From positions 66,973 to 130,972 of the forward strand of contig NZ_FOQD01000021.1 in the NCBI RefSeq assembly GCF_900113665.1: a stretch of 64,000 nt of DNA. The letters run 5' to 3'. The stretch's first letter is position 1. The number at the start of each line of letters is the position of its first letter. This DNA is from Planctomicrobium piriforme. GTDB lineage: Bacteria > Planctomycetota > Planctomycetia > Planctomycetales > Planctomycetaceae. A program made the translations under genes and the position numbers. Positions 51,315-59,447 of the stretch are shown in pieces. The notes below the pieces were generated by a model. It made no database searches and was not told the DNA's origin. It worked only from the letters and a program-made list of their open reading frames with translations.

Positions 51315-51517
51315 CTCAGCACCTTTCAGCAAGTCGCATGGTGCTGCCGCACAGATCTGGCAAGCGCCGGTGAACATGCAACATGTTCAGCGACCTGTGC
51401 GGCAACACCCTGGACGATCAATCATAGAGCATTCTGTTCATCGTTCCGCAGGCGATAATTGCGACTTTCATCAGATCAAAGTCGTCCATTCGCCTGCACC
51501 CGGTAAAGCAAACTGCT

Positions 51518-52060
51518 CTAGTTCAGAGTCTTTTCGCCGGACTTCCAGTTACACGGGCAGAGTTTGTCGGTCTGCAGCGCGTCGAGAACCCGCAGCACTT
51601 CATCGACGTTACGGCCCACGCTCAGGTCATGCACGGCCGACCAGCGGACGACGCCTGTCGGGTCGATCAGGAAGATCCCGCGATACGCGATTCCCGCGTC
51701 TTCTTTCAGCACCCCATAGTCGCGCGACAGCTTGTGAGTCGTGTCGGCGAGCATCGGGTACTTCAGCTTGGCCAGGTCAGCGTGAGAATCGCACCAGCCC
51801 TTGTGAGAGAAGACGCTGTCGGTGCTGGCGGTCAGCAACGCGCAGTCGCGGTCTTCGAATTCGCCGAGTTTGTCGTTAAACGAAACGATTTCGGTCGGAC
51901 AGACGAACGTGAAGTCGAGCGGGTAGAAGAACAGGCAGACCCACTTCCCCTTGAAGTCTTCCAGAGACAACTGCTTGAACTGCTCGTCGGTGTTGTCCTT
52001 CGTGCGGTCATAGGCCTGAACAGAGAAATTCGGGGCGGGTTGCCCGACTTGTGCACTCAT
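51518..52060 (-). CDS. Two-Cys peroxiredoxin (AhpC/Prx1 type)
   Basis: Reduces peroxides. 180 residues from ATG 52060. Peroxidatic Cys54 lies in PLDFTFVCPTEIVSF; the C-terminal resolving cysteine pair is KLCPCNW (168 and 170). Also present are STDSVFSHKGWCDSHADLAKLKYPMLAD and YRGIFLIDPTGVVRW. A stretch AAGAGG precedes the start. The AhpD-like gene follows on the same strand, suggesting a two-gene peroxide-defence unit. No OxyR site could be identified upstream. Confidence 0.92.
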   Translation of the reverse strand: MSAQVGQPAPNFSVQAYDRTKDNTDEQFKQLSLEDFKGKWVCLFFYPLDFTFVCPTEIVSFNDKLGEFEDRDCALLTASTDSVFSHKGWCDSHADLAKLKYPMLADTTHKLSRDYGVLKEDAGIAYRGIFLIDPTGVVRWSAVHDLSVGRNVDEVLRVLDALQTDKLCPCNWKSGEKTLN

Positions 52061-52337
52061 TGAAAAACCTCTTCTCGTCTCGTTGCGTATTATGGTTTGG
52101 CAGGGGCTCAACGCGGACTGGAGTATAGTCAGGCGGGGGGCTGGTTCAAGGAGCCGCACTGTGCGTCAATTACCCCATCGACGGGTTTTTGGTTGTCGGA
52201 TTGGCGTCGTAACTGTCGTTCGCAATAATATTTGCATGCGGTCGTCCCTGCCTGATGGCCTTGCAGGCTGCCTCCTAAAGTCCTCACGGCTGACACTGAT
52301 CGACACCTGATTCCCTGGCCCTTTCTTTCTGCTCGCC

Positions 52338-53435
52338 ATGGCCGACGTCCCCAATTCGAACCGTCGCGATTTTCTGACTGGCCGGGCAGCCCAAAAGGTC
52401 ATCCGCAGCCACGGAGAGAATCTCGCCGACTCCCTGCAGGAAGCCGCTCAGGCCGCACCTCCAGCGGCGCACGACACGGTTCGGCTGGAAACCCGGGCGA
52501 TGGCGTGCCAGTGGTCCGTCGTGATGAATCCCGGCCCTCCCCGTCATGTGATGGTCGCCTCGGACGCGCTCGACTGCGTCCACATGGTCGAGCAGCAGCT
52601 CACCGTCTATCGCAACGACAGCGACATCGCCCGCGTCAATCAGCACGCGTTCGGCTCCCGACATGCCGTGACCCCTGATCTGTTCGCCTTTCTGCTGCGA
52701 TGTCGCGAATTGTGGGAGCAGACCGAAGGGGCGTTTGATCCCGCGATGGGTACCCTGATCCAACTCTGGCGCACAGCTCGAGCCGCCGACACCGTGCCCA
52801 CAGCCGACGAAGTGGCCGCGGCCCTCTCGACGACCGGCTTTCAGCATGTTCAACTCCATGCCGAAGACGAAACCGTCTCGTTTGATCGCGATGGACTGCT
52901 GCTGGATTTCGCGGCGATCGGCAAGGGGTATGCCGTGGATCTGGCGGCAGACCATGTCCGCACGGAAGGGATTGCCGACTTTCTGGTTCACGGCGGTCAC
53001 AGCAGCCTGATCGCCGCCGGACGACATGCTGTGCATCACGGCTGGCCGGTGGGCATCAAGAATCCGCTGTTCACGGAACGCCGGTACGCCACTGTTCTGC
53101 TGCGGGATCAGGCGATGTCTACCAGCGGTTCGAATGTTCAGTTCTTCCGGCATCAGGGGAAGCGTTACGGGCACATTCTCGATCCCCGTACCGGCTGGCC
53201 GGCGGAAGGTTTGCTGTCTGTGTCGGTCATCGCCCCCACGGCGACTCTGGCCGAGGCCCTGTCGACTGCTTTCTACGTCATGGGACTCGACAAGGCTGTG
53301 GCCTATTGCCATCATCATTTAGACGTGGGAGCGATCCTGGTTCCCCCGCCGGTCCGCGGTCGGACGCTGGAACCGATTGTGTGCAATCTGCCTGACGAAC
53401 AGTTGTTTTTCGAGGCAGATCCGGCGACTCCTTAG
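52338..53435 (+). CDS. apbE: FAD:protein FMN transferase, ApbE family
   Basis: Attaches FMN covalently to Thr residues of electron-transport proteins such as Nqr/Rnf subunits. 365 residues: DFAAIGKGYAVDLAAD (FAD-binding), VHGGHSSLIAAGR, YGHILDPRTGWPAEG and VIAPTATLAEALSTAFYVMG are family landmarks. The N-terminus has a twin-arginine-like NRRDFLTGRA but no hydrophobic core after it, so a normal Tat or Sec signal is not evident. Plus-strand gene, 133 bases before the DoxX/DoxD-like gene. Confidence 0.9.
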   Translation: MADVPNSNRRDFLTGRAAQKVIRSHGENLADSLQEAAQAAPPAAHDTVRLETRAMACQWSVVMNPGPPRHVMVASDALDCVHMVEQQLTVYRNDSDIARVNQHAFGSRHAVTPDLFAFLLRCRELWEQTEGAFDPAMGTLIQLWRTARAADTVPTADEVAAALSTTGFQHVQLHAEDETVSFDRDGLLLDFAAIGKGYAVDLAADHVRTEGIADFLVHGGHSSLIAAGRHAVHHGWPVGIKNPLFTERRYATVLLRDQAMSTSGSNVQFFRHQGKRYGHILDPRTGWPAEGLLSVSVIAPTATLAEALSTAFYVMGLDKAVAYCHHHLDVGAILVPPPVRGRTLEPIVCNLPDEQLFFEADPATP

Positions 53436-53568
53436 CCTGCCGCCGGACATCAGCCACAATCCGGCTCTCAGCCCCGGCTTCACATGGTTGCAGACTTCTC
53501 CCTGAGATCCTGCCCACTGGCGGCTGCTTGAAACGAAGTCCCTGACAGGGCATTTTGAGGGTTCGTGC

Positions 53569-54942
53569 GTGAAAGACTTGCATCGCGCTCCGTTGCTGGC
53601 TGTGTTCCTGATCGTGCTGCTGCGCATGTCGATCGGCTGGCAGTTTCTGTACGAAGGTCTCTGGAAGAAAGAGACGCTTTCGACGCCGACCCCCTGGACC
53701 TCGGAAGGCTATCTGAAAAACGCCCAAGGGCCGTTCCGCGACTATTTCCGGTCGATGACCGGCGATCCGGACGATTTCAAATGGCTCGACTATGCGGCCA
53801 TGAGCCAGCGCTGGTACGACTGGCGCGACCGCTTCGTCAAGCACTACCAGCTCGACGAAAAGCAGCAGAACGTCCTCAATCAGATGCTCGACGGCTCGAC
53901 GGGTGAAGACACTCCCGCCGCCGACCTGCCCCCGACTCCCACGCTGCGGCAGCCGCTCACTCAACTGCCGCCGGAAGTGACCGCCGCCAAGCTCGGCGAC
54001 GTTGTCGGCTACGATGCCGCCAAAAAGGAACTGACAGCAAGGGGGCCGCTCTTGCCGAGCGAAGAAGCAGATCTCTTGGAACTGGTGGATGTCAAGAAGC
54101 AACCAGACGGCAGTTTCGCCAAAATCAACGATCCCATGTCGCCTCTCGTGGGCCCGGAGCTGGAATTCGTCAAAGCGGTTGAACGTCTCGCATTTCAGTC
54201 GCGGCAGCTTTCGTATCGGCATCGTCTTGCTGCCCAGCTGCGTGGCAATCCTGAAAACGTCGGCGTCACCGGGCGCAAGAACGACCGCGGCAGCTTCGAT
54301 ATCGTGATGGGGACCGTCACCATGGACGCCGCGGGAGCCGACGCCAACAACGTCCGCTATGGCAAGATTCAGGAATACAAAGACCTCGTTCAGGATTACA
54401 ACTCTGAACTCAAGCACGCCAAAATCGACTATCAGAACGATCACGCGACCATGCTCGGCAAAAAGCTCGCCAGCATGCGGTCGGAACTGGTTGGCCCCAT
54501 TCGCTCGCTCGATTCCTCTCTGAAAGAGTCGGCGATCAATCTTCTGACCCCCGCCCAACTCAAGCTGGGGAATCCCACAGGTGCGGAAACTCCGCTCGCC
54601 CGATCGGATCGTCAGGTGATGTGGGGACTGATCATTCTTGGCACGTTGCTGATTGTCGGCCTCGCCACCCGAGTCGCCGCGGTCCTCGGCGCCGTGATGC
54701 TGATGATGTTCTATCTGGTGATTCCTCCCTGGCCTGGCATTCCTCAAGGTCCGGGTCCGGAACACAGCTTCATCATCAACAAGAACATGATCGAAGCGAT
54801 CGCGCTGCTGGCGATTGCGGCTCTGCCGACGGGCCGCTGGTTCGGCATCGACAGCCTGTTTTCTGCGTTTACCTGTTGCCGCAAAAAGCCGGCCGCACCC
54901 CAGACTGTGGCCTTGAACACCACACCGCCAGTGAAAAAATAG
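53569..54942 (+). CDS. DoxX/DoxD-like membrane protein with large extracytoplasmic insert
   Basis: 457 residues from GTG 53569 (GAGGG nine bases before). One N-terminal helix (LLAVFLIVLLRMSIGWQFLYEGLWKKE), then about 320 hydrophilic residues that seem to lie outside the membrane, then three C-terminal helices (VMWGLIILGTLLIVGLATRVAAVLGAVMLMMFYLVIPPWP; NKNMIEAIALLAIAALPTGRWFGID). The RxxxGWxFLxEG and PTGRWFGIDS stretches are typical of DoxX/TQO small-subunit relatives. The insert separates TM1 from TM2-4; it may bind a partner. The next gene is 39 bases downstream. Confidence 0.83.
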   Translation: MKDLHRAPLLAVFLIVLLRMSIGWQFLYEGLWKKETLSTPTPWTSEGYLKNAQGPFRDYFRSMTGDPDDFKWLDYAAMSQRWYDWRDRFVKHYQLDEKQQNVLNQMLDGSTGEDTPAADLPPTPTLRQPLTQLPPEVTAAKLGDVVGYDAAKKELTARGPLLPSEEADLLELVDVKKQPDGSFAKINDPMSPLVGPELEFVKAVERLAFQSRQLSYRHRLAAQLRGNPENVGVTGRKNDRGSFDIVMGTVTMDAAGADANNVRYGKIQEYKDLVQDYNSELKHAKIDYQNDHATMLGKKLASMRSELVGPIRSLDSSLKESAINLLTPAQLKLGNPTGAETPLARSDRQVMWGLIILGTLLIVGLATRVAAVLGAVMLMMFYLVIPPWPGIPQGPGPEHSFIINKNMIEAIALLAIAALPTGRWFGIDSLFSAFTCCRKKPAAPQTVALNTTPPVKK

Positions 54943-54981
54943 ATTTCGAGCCCGCTGGATCCTTTCGGAAGGGCAGATTTC

Positions 54982-56484
54982 ATGTGGACTTCCTGCCGAT
55001 CATTCATCACCTGTGGCACATGGTGCCTGGCGTGGTTTTGCTTGTCGGCGGGGATTCTGTCAGCGGATGAAATCACCTACGAAACCGAAGATGGAAAAAA
55101 GGTGACGTCGCAAGGGCGACTGCTCCCATCCCGTCCCGGCGTCGAGCTTCTTGAACGCTGGGACGGGCAGATCCAGCCCCTCGATCCCTCCCAGATCATC
55201 GAACGCAATAACACGGGCGATGTCGTCCCCATCACGCCTGCCCAGATGGGAGAGCGGTTGGAAGAACTGTTCGGCAAAGACCTGGTGCGGATCGAAATTC
55301 AGCCCCCGGTCGTTGTGGCAATAGTGCTCGCCGGCCCGCTCCAGCCCAAAGCCGAGGCTGCCGCCAAGACCTTCCTGCAGAAGGCGATGCGGTTCATGCA
55401 GAACGTCGACGACGTCTTTGATCGCTACGCCCGGCAGATGGAATTTCCCCTGCACGACGCTCCTTATCCCGTTGTGCTGCTGATCTTCGAATCCGATCAG
55501 GACTTCGAGGATTACTTTACCACGACCTCAGGCGGTAAAGGGCTCTCCGCAGGTTCGGTCCTCGGTTTCTATTCGCAGCTGACCAATCGTCTCGCCGTCC
55601 GCATGACTTCCTGCGATTCGTTCGCAGTCCCGCTGCATGAGGCGATTCACCAGCAGATTTCCAATCGAGTCCTCCATCGCCTGGCCCCCATCCCCCGCTG
55701 GTTCGCCGAAGGAATCGCCAACGCCTTCGAAGGGAACGGTGACAAAATTGACACCAACCCCGGCAAGGTGAACGCCGACTATGTTCGTCGCGCTCAAGCG
55801 GTTCCCCGGGATGCCCCCTGGTCAAAAGTGGTCGGCGACGACGGGGCGTTTCTGGCCGACGTGCTCGCAGGCGATGCCTATACGCTTGCGTGGTGTCTGC
55901 ACTGGACCGCATCGACGCAGTACAAGGACGGCTATAAGGCCTATGTGCAGGCGCTTGCCAAACGCCGGCCGCTCGAAGAACTCCCGCCGTTCGCCGACGA
56001 CCTGCTGTTTGAGAAATCATTCGGCGTCTCGCAGAACGCCATGCAGGCTCAGTTTCCCGACGCGGTGCTGACCGCCGCCAGAAAACAAAAAGTCGATTTA
56101 AGTCCGCCGCCGCGACGGGATGAGTTCGAACAGAAATCGCTGTGTCAGTACTTCATTTCCGCCACCGCGATTTCCCGGCCCAATGGCCCCGCCACATTGA
56201 AGCTGACAGGCTCAGCGCGGAACCTGTGCCCGTTCAGGGATATGACCTTCTACATCACGGTCGAGACCGAAGGGGGCTTCTATGCCGAGTACCTTTTCGC
56301 CGACTTGAAACCCCGTCAGATGGTGAAACTCCCCGAGGGCGTGCGGTTGCTGCCGATCCCCGGCCGTCCGCAGGGCCCCTCTTCGCGGTATTCGGTGTTT
56401 GTCCGATCCGTCCCGGCCGACAGCCCGGAAGCGGCGAAGTGGAAGCAGGGAGACGTTCCCGGCCCGGTGACGGGGGGCCGTTAA
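54982..56484 (+). CDS. DUF1570 metalloprotease-like exported protein
   Basis: 500 residues. Signal peptide (CGTWCLAWFCLSAGILSA). A gluzincin-like zinc motif HEAIH (His219, Glu220, His223) is followed by RWFAEGIAN with the third ligand Glu243, the DUF1570 pattern common in planctomycetes. The N-terminal third has a small beta domain (TYETEDGKKVTSQGRLLPSRPG) and the C-terminal part (about 370-490) looks beta-rich. It probably degrades or processes proteins in the periplasm; the target is unknown. Follows the DoxX-like gene on the same strand. Confidence 0.82.
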   Translation: MWTSCRSFITCGTWCLAWFCLSAGILSADEITYETEDGKKVTSQGRLLPSRPGVELLERWDGQIQPLDPSQIIERNNTGDVVPITPAQMGERLEELFGKDLVRIEIQPPVVVAIVLAGPLQPKAEAAAKTFLQKAMRFMQNVDDVFDRYARQMEFPLHDAPYPVVLLIFESDQDFEDYFTTTSGGKGLSAGSVLGFYSQLTNRLAVRMTSCDSFAVPLHEAIHQQISNRVLHRLAPIPRWFAEGIANAFEGNGDKIDTNPGKVNADYVRRAQAVPRDAPWSKVVGDDGAFLADVLAGDAYTLAWCLHWTASTQYKDGYKAYVQALAKRRPLEELPPFADDLLFEKSFGVSQNAMQAQFPDAVLTAARKQKVDLSPPPRRDEFEQKSLCQYFISATAISRPNGPATLKLTGSARNLCPFRDMTFYITVETEGGFYAEYLFADLKPRQMVKLPEGVRLLPIPGRPQGPSSRYSVFVRSVPADSPEAAKWKQGDVPGPVTGGR

Positions 56485-56529
56485 ATGAGTTCGCCGTGAC
56501 CTCTTTTGGAAAACCTCAACTCTGGTCTA

Positions 56530-56558
56530 TTGACACTCCAATAATTGACATGTAAAGT
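56530..56558 (+). promoter_or_regulatory. Predicted promoter of the marR cluster
   Basis: TTGACA at 56530-56535 and TAAAGT at 56553-56558 are separated by 17 bases. A second TTGACA is at 56545. The box ATGTAAAGT (56550-56558) recurs in inverse form at 57969-57977 before the DoxX gene, so it may be a regulator site as well as a -10 box. Confidence 0.5.
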
Positions 56559-56603
56559 AATTCCAGTTCGGCCAAGTCCTGCGTCTCGCCAGTGAAGTTC
56601 GCC

Positions 56604-57077
56604 ATGAGTCAGTTACAAAAAGACCTGAAAAAGAAACGGCCCTTCGAGGTGCCGGAACAGGAGGCCATGCTCAACCTTGTGCGGACCAACGACTTGTTTC
56701 AGAACCGTTTCGGCCGGCTGTTTCGCCAGTACGACCTGACCGGTTCCCAGTACAACGTCTTGCGGATTCTGCGGGGAGAAGGACAACCCCTTCCCAGCCT
56801 GGAAATTGCCAGCCGCATGGTGCAAGTGGTGCCTGCCATCACCGGCCTCATTGACCGGCTCGAAAAGCAGGAACTGGTCGCCAGGGCACGCTGTGAAGAA
56901 GACCGTCGCGTGGTGTACGTCAAAATTACGGAAAAAGGAATTCGACTGCTGGCGACGCTCGACGCCCCAGTCGTCGCGTTGCACAAAGACTTGCTCGGCC
57001 ACCTCAGCCGAACCGAGCTGTCGGAGTTGAACCGGCTGCTCGAAAAGGCGCGTCTGTCGACCGCCGCAGAGGAATAG
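56604..57077 (+). CDS. MarR-family transcriptional regulator
   Basis: 157 residues. Winged-helix domain: LFQNRFGRLFRQYDLTGSQYNVLRILRGEGQPLPSLEIASRMVQVVPAITGLIDRLEKQELVARARCEEDRRVVYVKITEKG, with the typical recognition helix and DRR wing. Senses small molecules or oxidants in many bacteria; it has one Cys (in ARCEEDRR), placed in the wing. ATG 56604 is used; a GTG at 56592 is also possible. It is the first gene of a run with pirin, DoxX, DUF5519 and Dps, and a perfect palindrome 16 bases downstream is its likely operator. Confidence 0.9.
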   Translation: MSQLQKDLKKKRPFEVPEQEAMLNLVRTNDLFQNRFGRLFRQYDLTGSQYNVLRILRGEGQPLPSLEIASRMVQVVPAITGLIDRLEKQELVARARCEEDRRVVYVKITEKGIRLLATLDAPVVALHKDLLGHLSRTELSELNRLLEKARLSTAAEE

Positions 57078-57092
57078 ATTTTTTTGCCCATA

Positions 57093-57110
57093 TAGTTGAT
57101 ATATCAACTA
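57093..57110. promoter_or_regulatory. Perfect 18-bp palindrome, likely MarR operator
   Basis: TAGTTGATATATCAACTA is an exact palindrome lying 29 bases before the pirin start, in the 61-base gap after marR. Its length and AT-rich centre fit a MarR dimer site. Confidence 0.75.
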
Positions 57111-57138
57111 AGTAGATCTCAACCAAAAGGAGCTTGTC

Positions 57139-57837
57139 ATGTTGAATGTCCTTCTCGCCCAGGATCGCGGCCACCTCAACCACGGTTGGCTCGATACCTT
57201 TCACTCGTTCTCGTTCGGCTCGTACTACGATCCCCAGCGGATGGGCTTCCGCTCGCTACGGGTGATGAATGAAGACGTCGTGGCCGCAGGCCGCGGCTTC
57301 GGCACTCATCCCCATCGCGACATGGAGATCGTCACCTACGTTCTCGAAGGCGCCCTCGAACACAAGGATTCGATGGGGAACGGAGAAGTCCTGCGACCTG
57401 GCGAATTTCAGCGGATGACCGCTGGAACCGGGATTACTCACAGCGAATTCAACCCGTCGCCCAAGGAACCAGTGCACCTCTATCAGATCTGGCTGTTGCC
57501 AGACCGGAAGGGGCATGAACCGAGCTATGAGCAGAAGCGCTTCCCTAAGTCCGGCATGACCAACCAGCTCCGGCTGGTGGCCTCGCCGAACGCCGAAGAT
57601 GGGTCGTTGCTGATTCATCAGGACGCCAGGGTCTACCTGTCCCGGATCGAATCCGGTCATAGCGTGAGTCACGCAATCCCTGCAGGCCGGCATGCCTGGC
57701 TACAGGTGCTGCGCGGCAGCGTCACGGTGAACGGCACCGCCGCTAACGTTAGCGATGGCATTGCGGTCAGCGACGAAACCGAGCTGCAGATCACTGCCGG
57801 CGAACCGGCCGAGATCATGCTGTTCGATCTCGCCTGA
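57139..57837 (+). CDS. Pirin family protein
   Basis: 232 residues, bicupin. Metal ligands His57, His59 (FGTHPHRDMEIVTYVLEG), His101 and Glu103 (GITHSEFNP) match pirins, some of which are quercetin 2,3-dioxygenases and redox sensors. The C-terminal cupin (SGHSVSHAIPAGRHAWLQVLRGSVTVNG) is also present. AAGGAG lies eight bases before the ATG. It sits directly behind the palindromic operator and ahead of a DoxX gene, a common stress-response combination. Confidence 0.92.
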   Translation: MLNVLLAQDRGHLNHGWLDTFHSFSFGSYYDPQRMGFRSLRVMNEDVVAAGRGFGTHPHRDMEIVTYVLEGALEHKDSMGNGEVLRPGEFQRMTAGTGITHSEFNPSPKEPVHLYQIWLLPDRKGHEPSYEQKRFPKSGMTNQLRLVASPNAEDGSLLIHQDARVYLSRIESGHSVSHAIPAGRHAWLQVLRGSVTVNGTAANVSDGIAVSDETELQITAGEPAEIMLFDLA

Positions 57838-57841
57838 AGGA

Positions 57842-57922
57842 AGGGGATAGGGGACAGGGGACAGGGGATAGTCAGAAGTTCACCCCTTTCCCTTGTTTGT
57901 CTGTCCCCTCTTCCCTGTCCTC
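57842..57922. repeat. Inverted GGGGACAGGGGA-type intergenic repeat
   Basis: A G-rich arm (AGGGGATAGGGGACAGGGGA from 57842) is loosely mirrored by a pyrimidine-rich arm (TGTCTGTCCCCTCTTCCCTG near 57898-57917). Lies between pirin and DoxX. Confidence 0.6.
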
Positions 57923-57992
57923 TTTTTCCTTAATGTCGCTGAAGTTTCCAAACTTGAAACGACTGTCACTTTACATATCTGGAGTCACCCCC

Positions 57993-58427
57993 ATGTCTGC
58001 AGTTCAAGGTTTCGCCACGGTCCTCGGCCGCGTCATGCTCGGCACGATTTTTTTGCTGAGCGCGGTGGGCAACAAGATTCCCAATTTCACGGCGGTCGCG
58101 AGTTACATGACCTCGGAAGGGGTGCCTGCCTCGCAGGTGCTGCTCGCCGGCGCTATCGTCTTTTTGATCGCAGGCAGCCTGTCTGTCATGACCGGATTTC
58201 AGGCCCGCTACGGCGCGGCCATGCTCTTGATATTCCTGGTGCTGGCCACTTACTTCTTCCATGACTTCTGGAAGTTCACCGGAAAGGAACAGGAGCTGCA
58301 GATGATCCAGTTCATGAAAAACCTGTCGATGATGGGCACCATGGTGTTCCTGATGGCGAACGGTTCAGGCCCCTGGAGCCTTGACTCCCTCATCTTCCGT
58401 AAACTTCGATCTCCTCAGAAGATCTGA
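57993..58427 (+). CDS. DoxX family membrane protein
   Basis: 144 residues with four predicted helices (ATVLGRVMLGTIFLLSAVGNKI; VLLAGAIVFLIAGSLSVMTGF; AAMLLIFLVLATYFFHDFW; MKNLSMMGTMVFLMAN). ATG 57993 has GGAG nine bases upstream; the frame is open back to 57897 through repeat DNA. DoxX proteins are linked to redox and thiol stress. It is one base from the DUF5519 gene and sits in the MarR cluster. Confidence 0.87.
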   Translation: MSAVQGFATVLGRVMLGTIFLLSAVGNKIPNFTAVASYMTSEGVPASQVLLAGAIVFLIAGSLSVMTGFQARYGAAMLLIFLVLATYFFHDFWKFTGKEQELQMIQFMKNLSMMGTMVFLMANGSGPWSLDSLIFRKLRSPQKI

Positions 58428-58428
58428 T

Positions 58429-58788
58429 ATGCAGCCGCAGTCAGTCGACGAACAGTTGAGAAACGAGCTGATGCAGTGGGCGGGCGTCTCACTGCTTCAG
58501 CCCTCATTTGGCGGACTTCAAGTCCAGGTGGGACGCCGGTCGTTCGCCTGCCTGCCAGGGAATGGTCAGGCCGATGTCCTGCTGCCAAAAAAGCTTCGCG
58601 ATCTCTTCGTTGCTTCCGGTCAGGTACGACCGCATCCCACCCTGCCTGACTCCTGCTGGGTGACCGTCTCGCTCCGCTCTCCGTCCCGCGTGCAAAATGC
58701 CGTCAATGTGATTCGAGCCGGGTACGATTACGCAAAGTCTCGAGACGAAGTGCTGCCGAGGAGATTGCTCTCCGTGGAGCCTGGCTAA
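58429..58788 (+). CDS. DUF5519 (luciferase-domain-like) protein
   Basis: 119 residues from ATG 58429, one base after the DoxX stop. The stretch FACLPGNGQADVLLPKKLRDLFVASGQVRPHPTLPDSCWVTVSL with a C-terminal NAVNVIRAGYDYA helix matches the DUF5519 family, small alpha/beta proteins of unknown function often beside oxidoreductases. Probably coupled to DoxX by translation. Confidence 0.75.
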   Translation: MQPQSVDEQLRNELMQWAGVSLLQPSFGGLQVQVGRRSFACLPGNGQADVLLPKKLRDLFVASGQVRPHPTLPDSCWVTVSLRSPSRVQNAVNVIRAGYDYAKSRDEVLPRRLLSVEPG

Positions 58789-58863
58789 AATTCGAGCAAT
58801 CAGATTTGCTCGCATTCCCCCAGGTCACGCTTATCAGGCAGCCTCAAATTCAGGAGCCACCAG

Positions 58864-59355
58864 ATGAACCCGACGAAAATCGATCTCACGCCTGACCATC
58901 GCGAACAGCTCTGCATGCTGCTGAATGCGCGGCTGGCCGACATCATCGACCTGACGTTGCAGGCGAAACAGGCCCACTGGAACGTGAAAGGCCCGCACTT
59001 TATTTCACTGCACAAGCTCTTCGATGAAGTCTACGAACAGTTTGCCGGATTGACTGACGATGTGGCAGAGCGTCTCGTCGCGCTGGGAGGGAACGCGGAA
59101 GGCCTGCTGCAGATCGTGTCGAAGCGCACCACGCTGCCGGCTTATCCCCTCAAGATTCACGACGGCAAAGCACACGTCGATGCCCTTTCGTCGGCGCTCG
59201 CCGTTTTCGGCAAAACGATCCGTCAGGATATCAACCGCGCCGATGAACTCGGTGACGCCGACACAGCCGATCTGTTCACACAGATCTCGCGCACGAGCGA
59301 CAAATACCTGTGGTTCGTGGAAGCCCATCTCTACTCGGAAGGGCCGGCGAAATAG
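58864..59355 (+). CDS. dps: Dps ferritin-like DNA-protection protein
   Basis: 163 residues. The ferroxidase site is visible: AHWNVKGPHFISLHKLFDEVYEQF with His38, His50, Asp54 and Glu58. Oxidises and stores iron, protects DNA. AGGAG lies seven bases before the ATG. No long basic N-terminal tail is seen, so DNA binding may be weak. Last gene of the MarR-pirin-DoxX-DUF5519-Dps run; a terminator follows. Confidence 0.94.
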   Translation: MNPTKIDLTPDHREQLCMLLNARLADIIDLTLQAKQAHWNVKGPHFISLHKLFDEVYEQFAGLTDDVAERLVALGGNAEGLLQIVSKRTTLPAYPLKIHDGKAHVDALSSALAVFGKTIRQDINRADELGDADTADLFTQISRTSDKYLWFVEAHLYSEGPAK

Positions 59356-59375
59356 CCGCAGTCGCGATTGAAACG

Positions 59376-59416
59376 AAAAAGCCGCTGGCGGTCAGTCCTC
59401 CAGCGGCTCTTTTTAT
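59376..59416 (+). terminator. Intrinsic terminator after dps
   Basis: Stem AGCCGCTGG / CCAGCGGCT (59380-59388, 59400-59408) followed by CTTTTTATT on the plus strand, with AAAAA on the other side, so it can also end the convergent surface-protein gene. Confidence 0.85.
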
Positions 59417-59447
59417 TCTCACACTTGTGATCCCGTGCCTGTTGCGA

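Noticed and set aside
53278..54765. 495-codon open frame on the minus strand
   Set aside because: Antisense to apbE and the DoxX-like gene, with no signal peptide or motif and poor start context.
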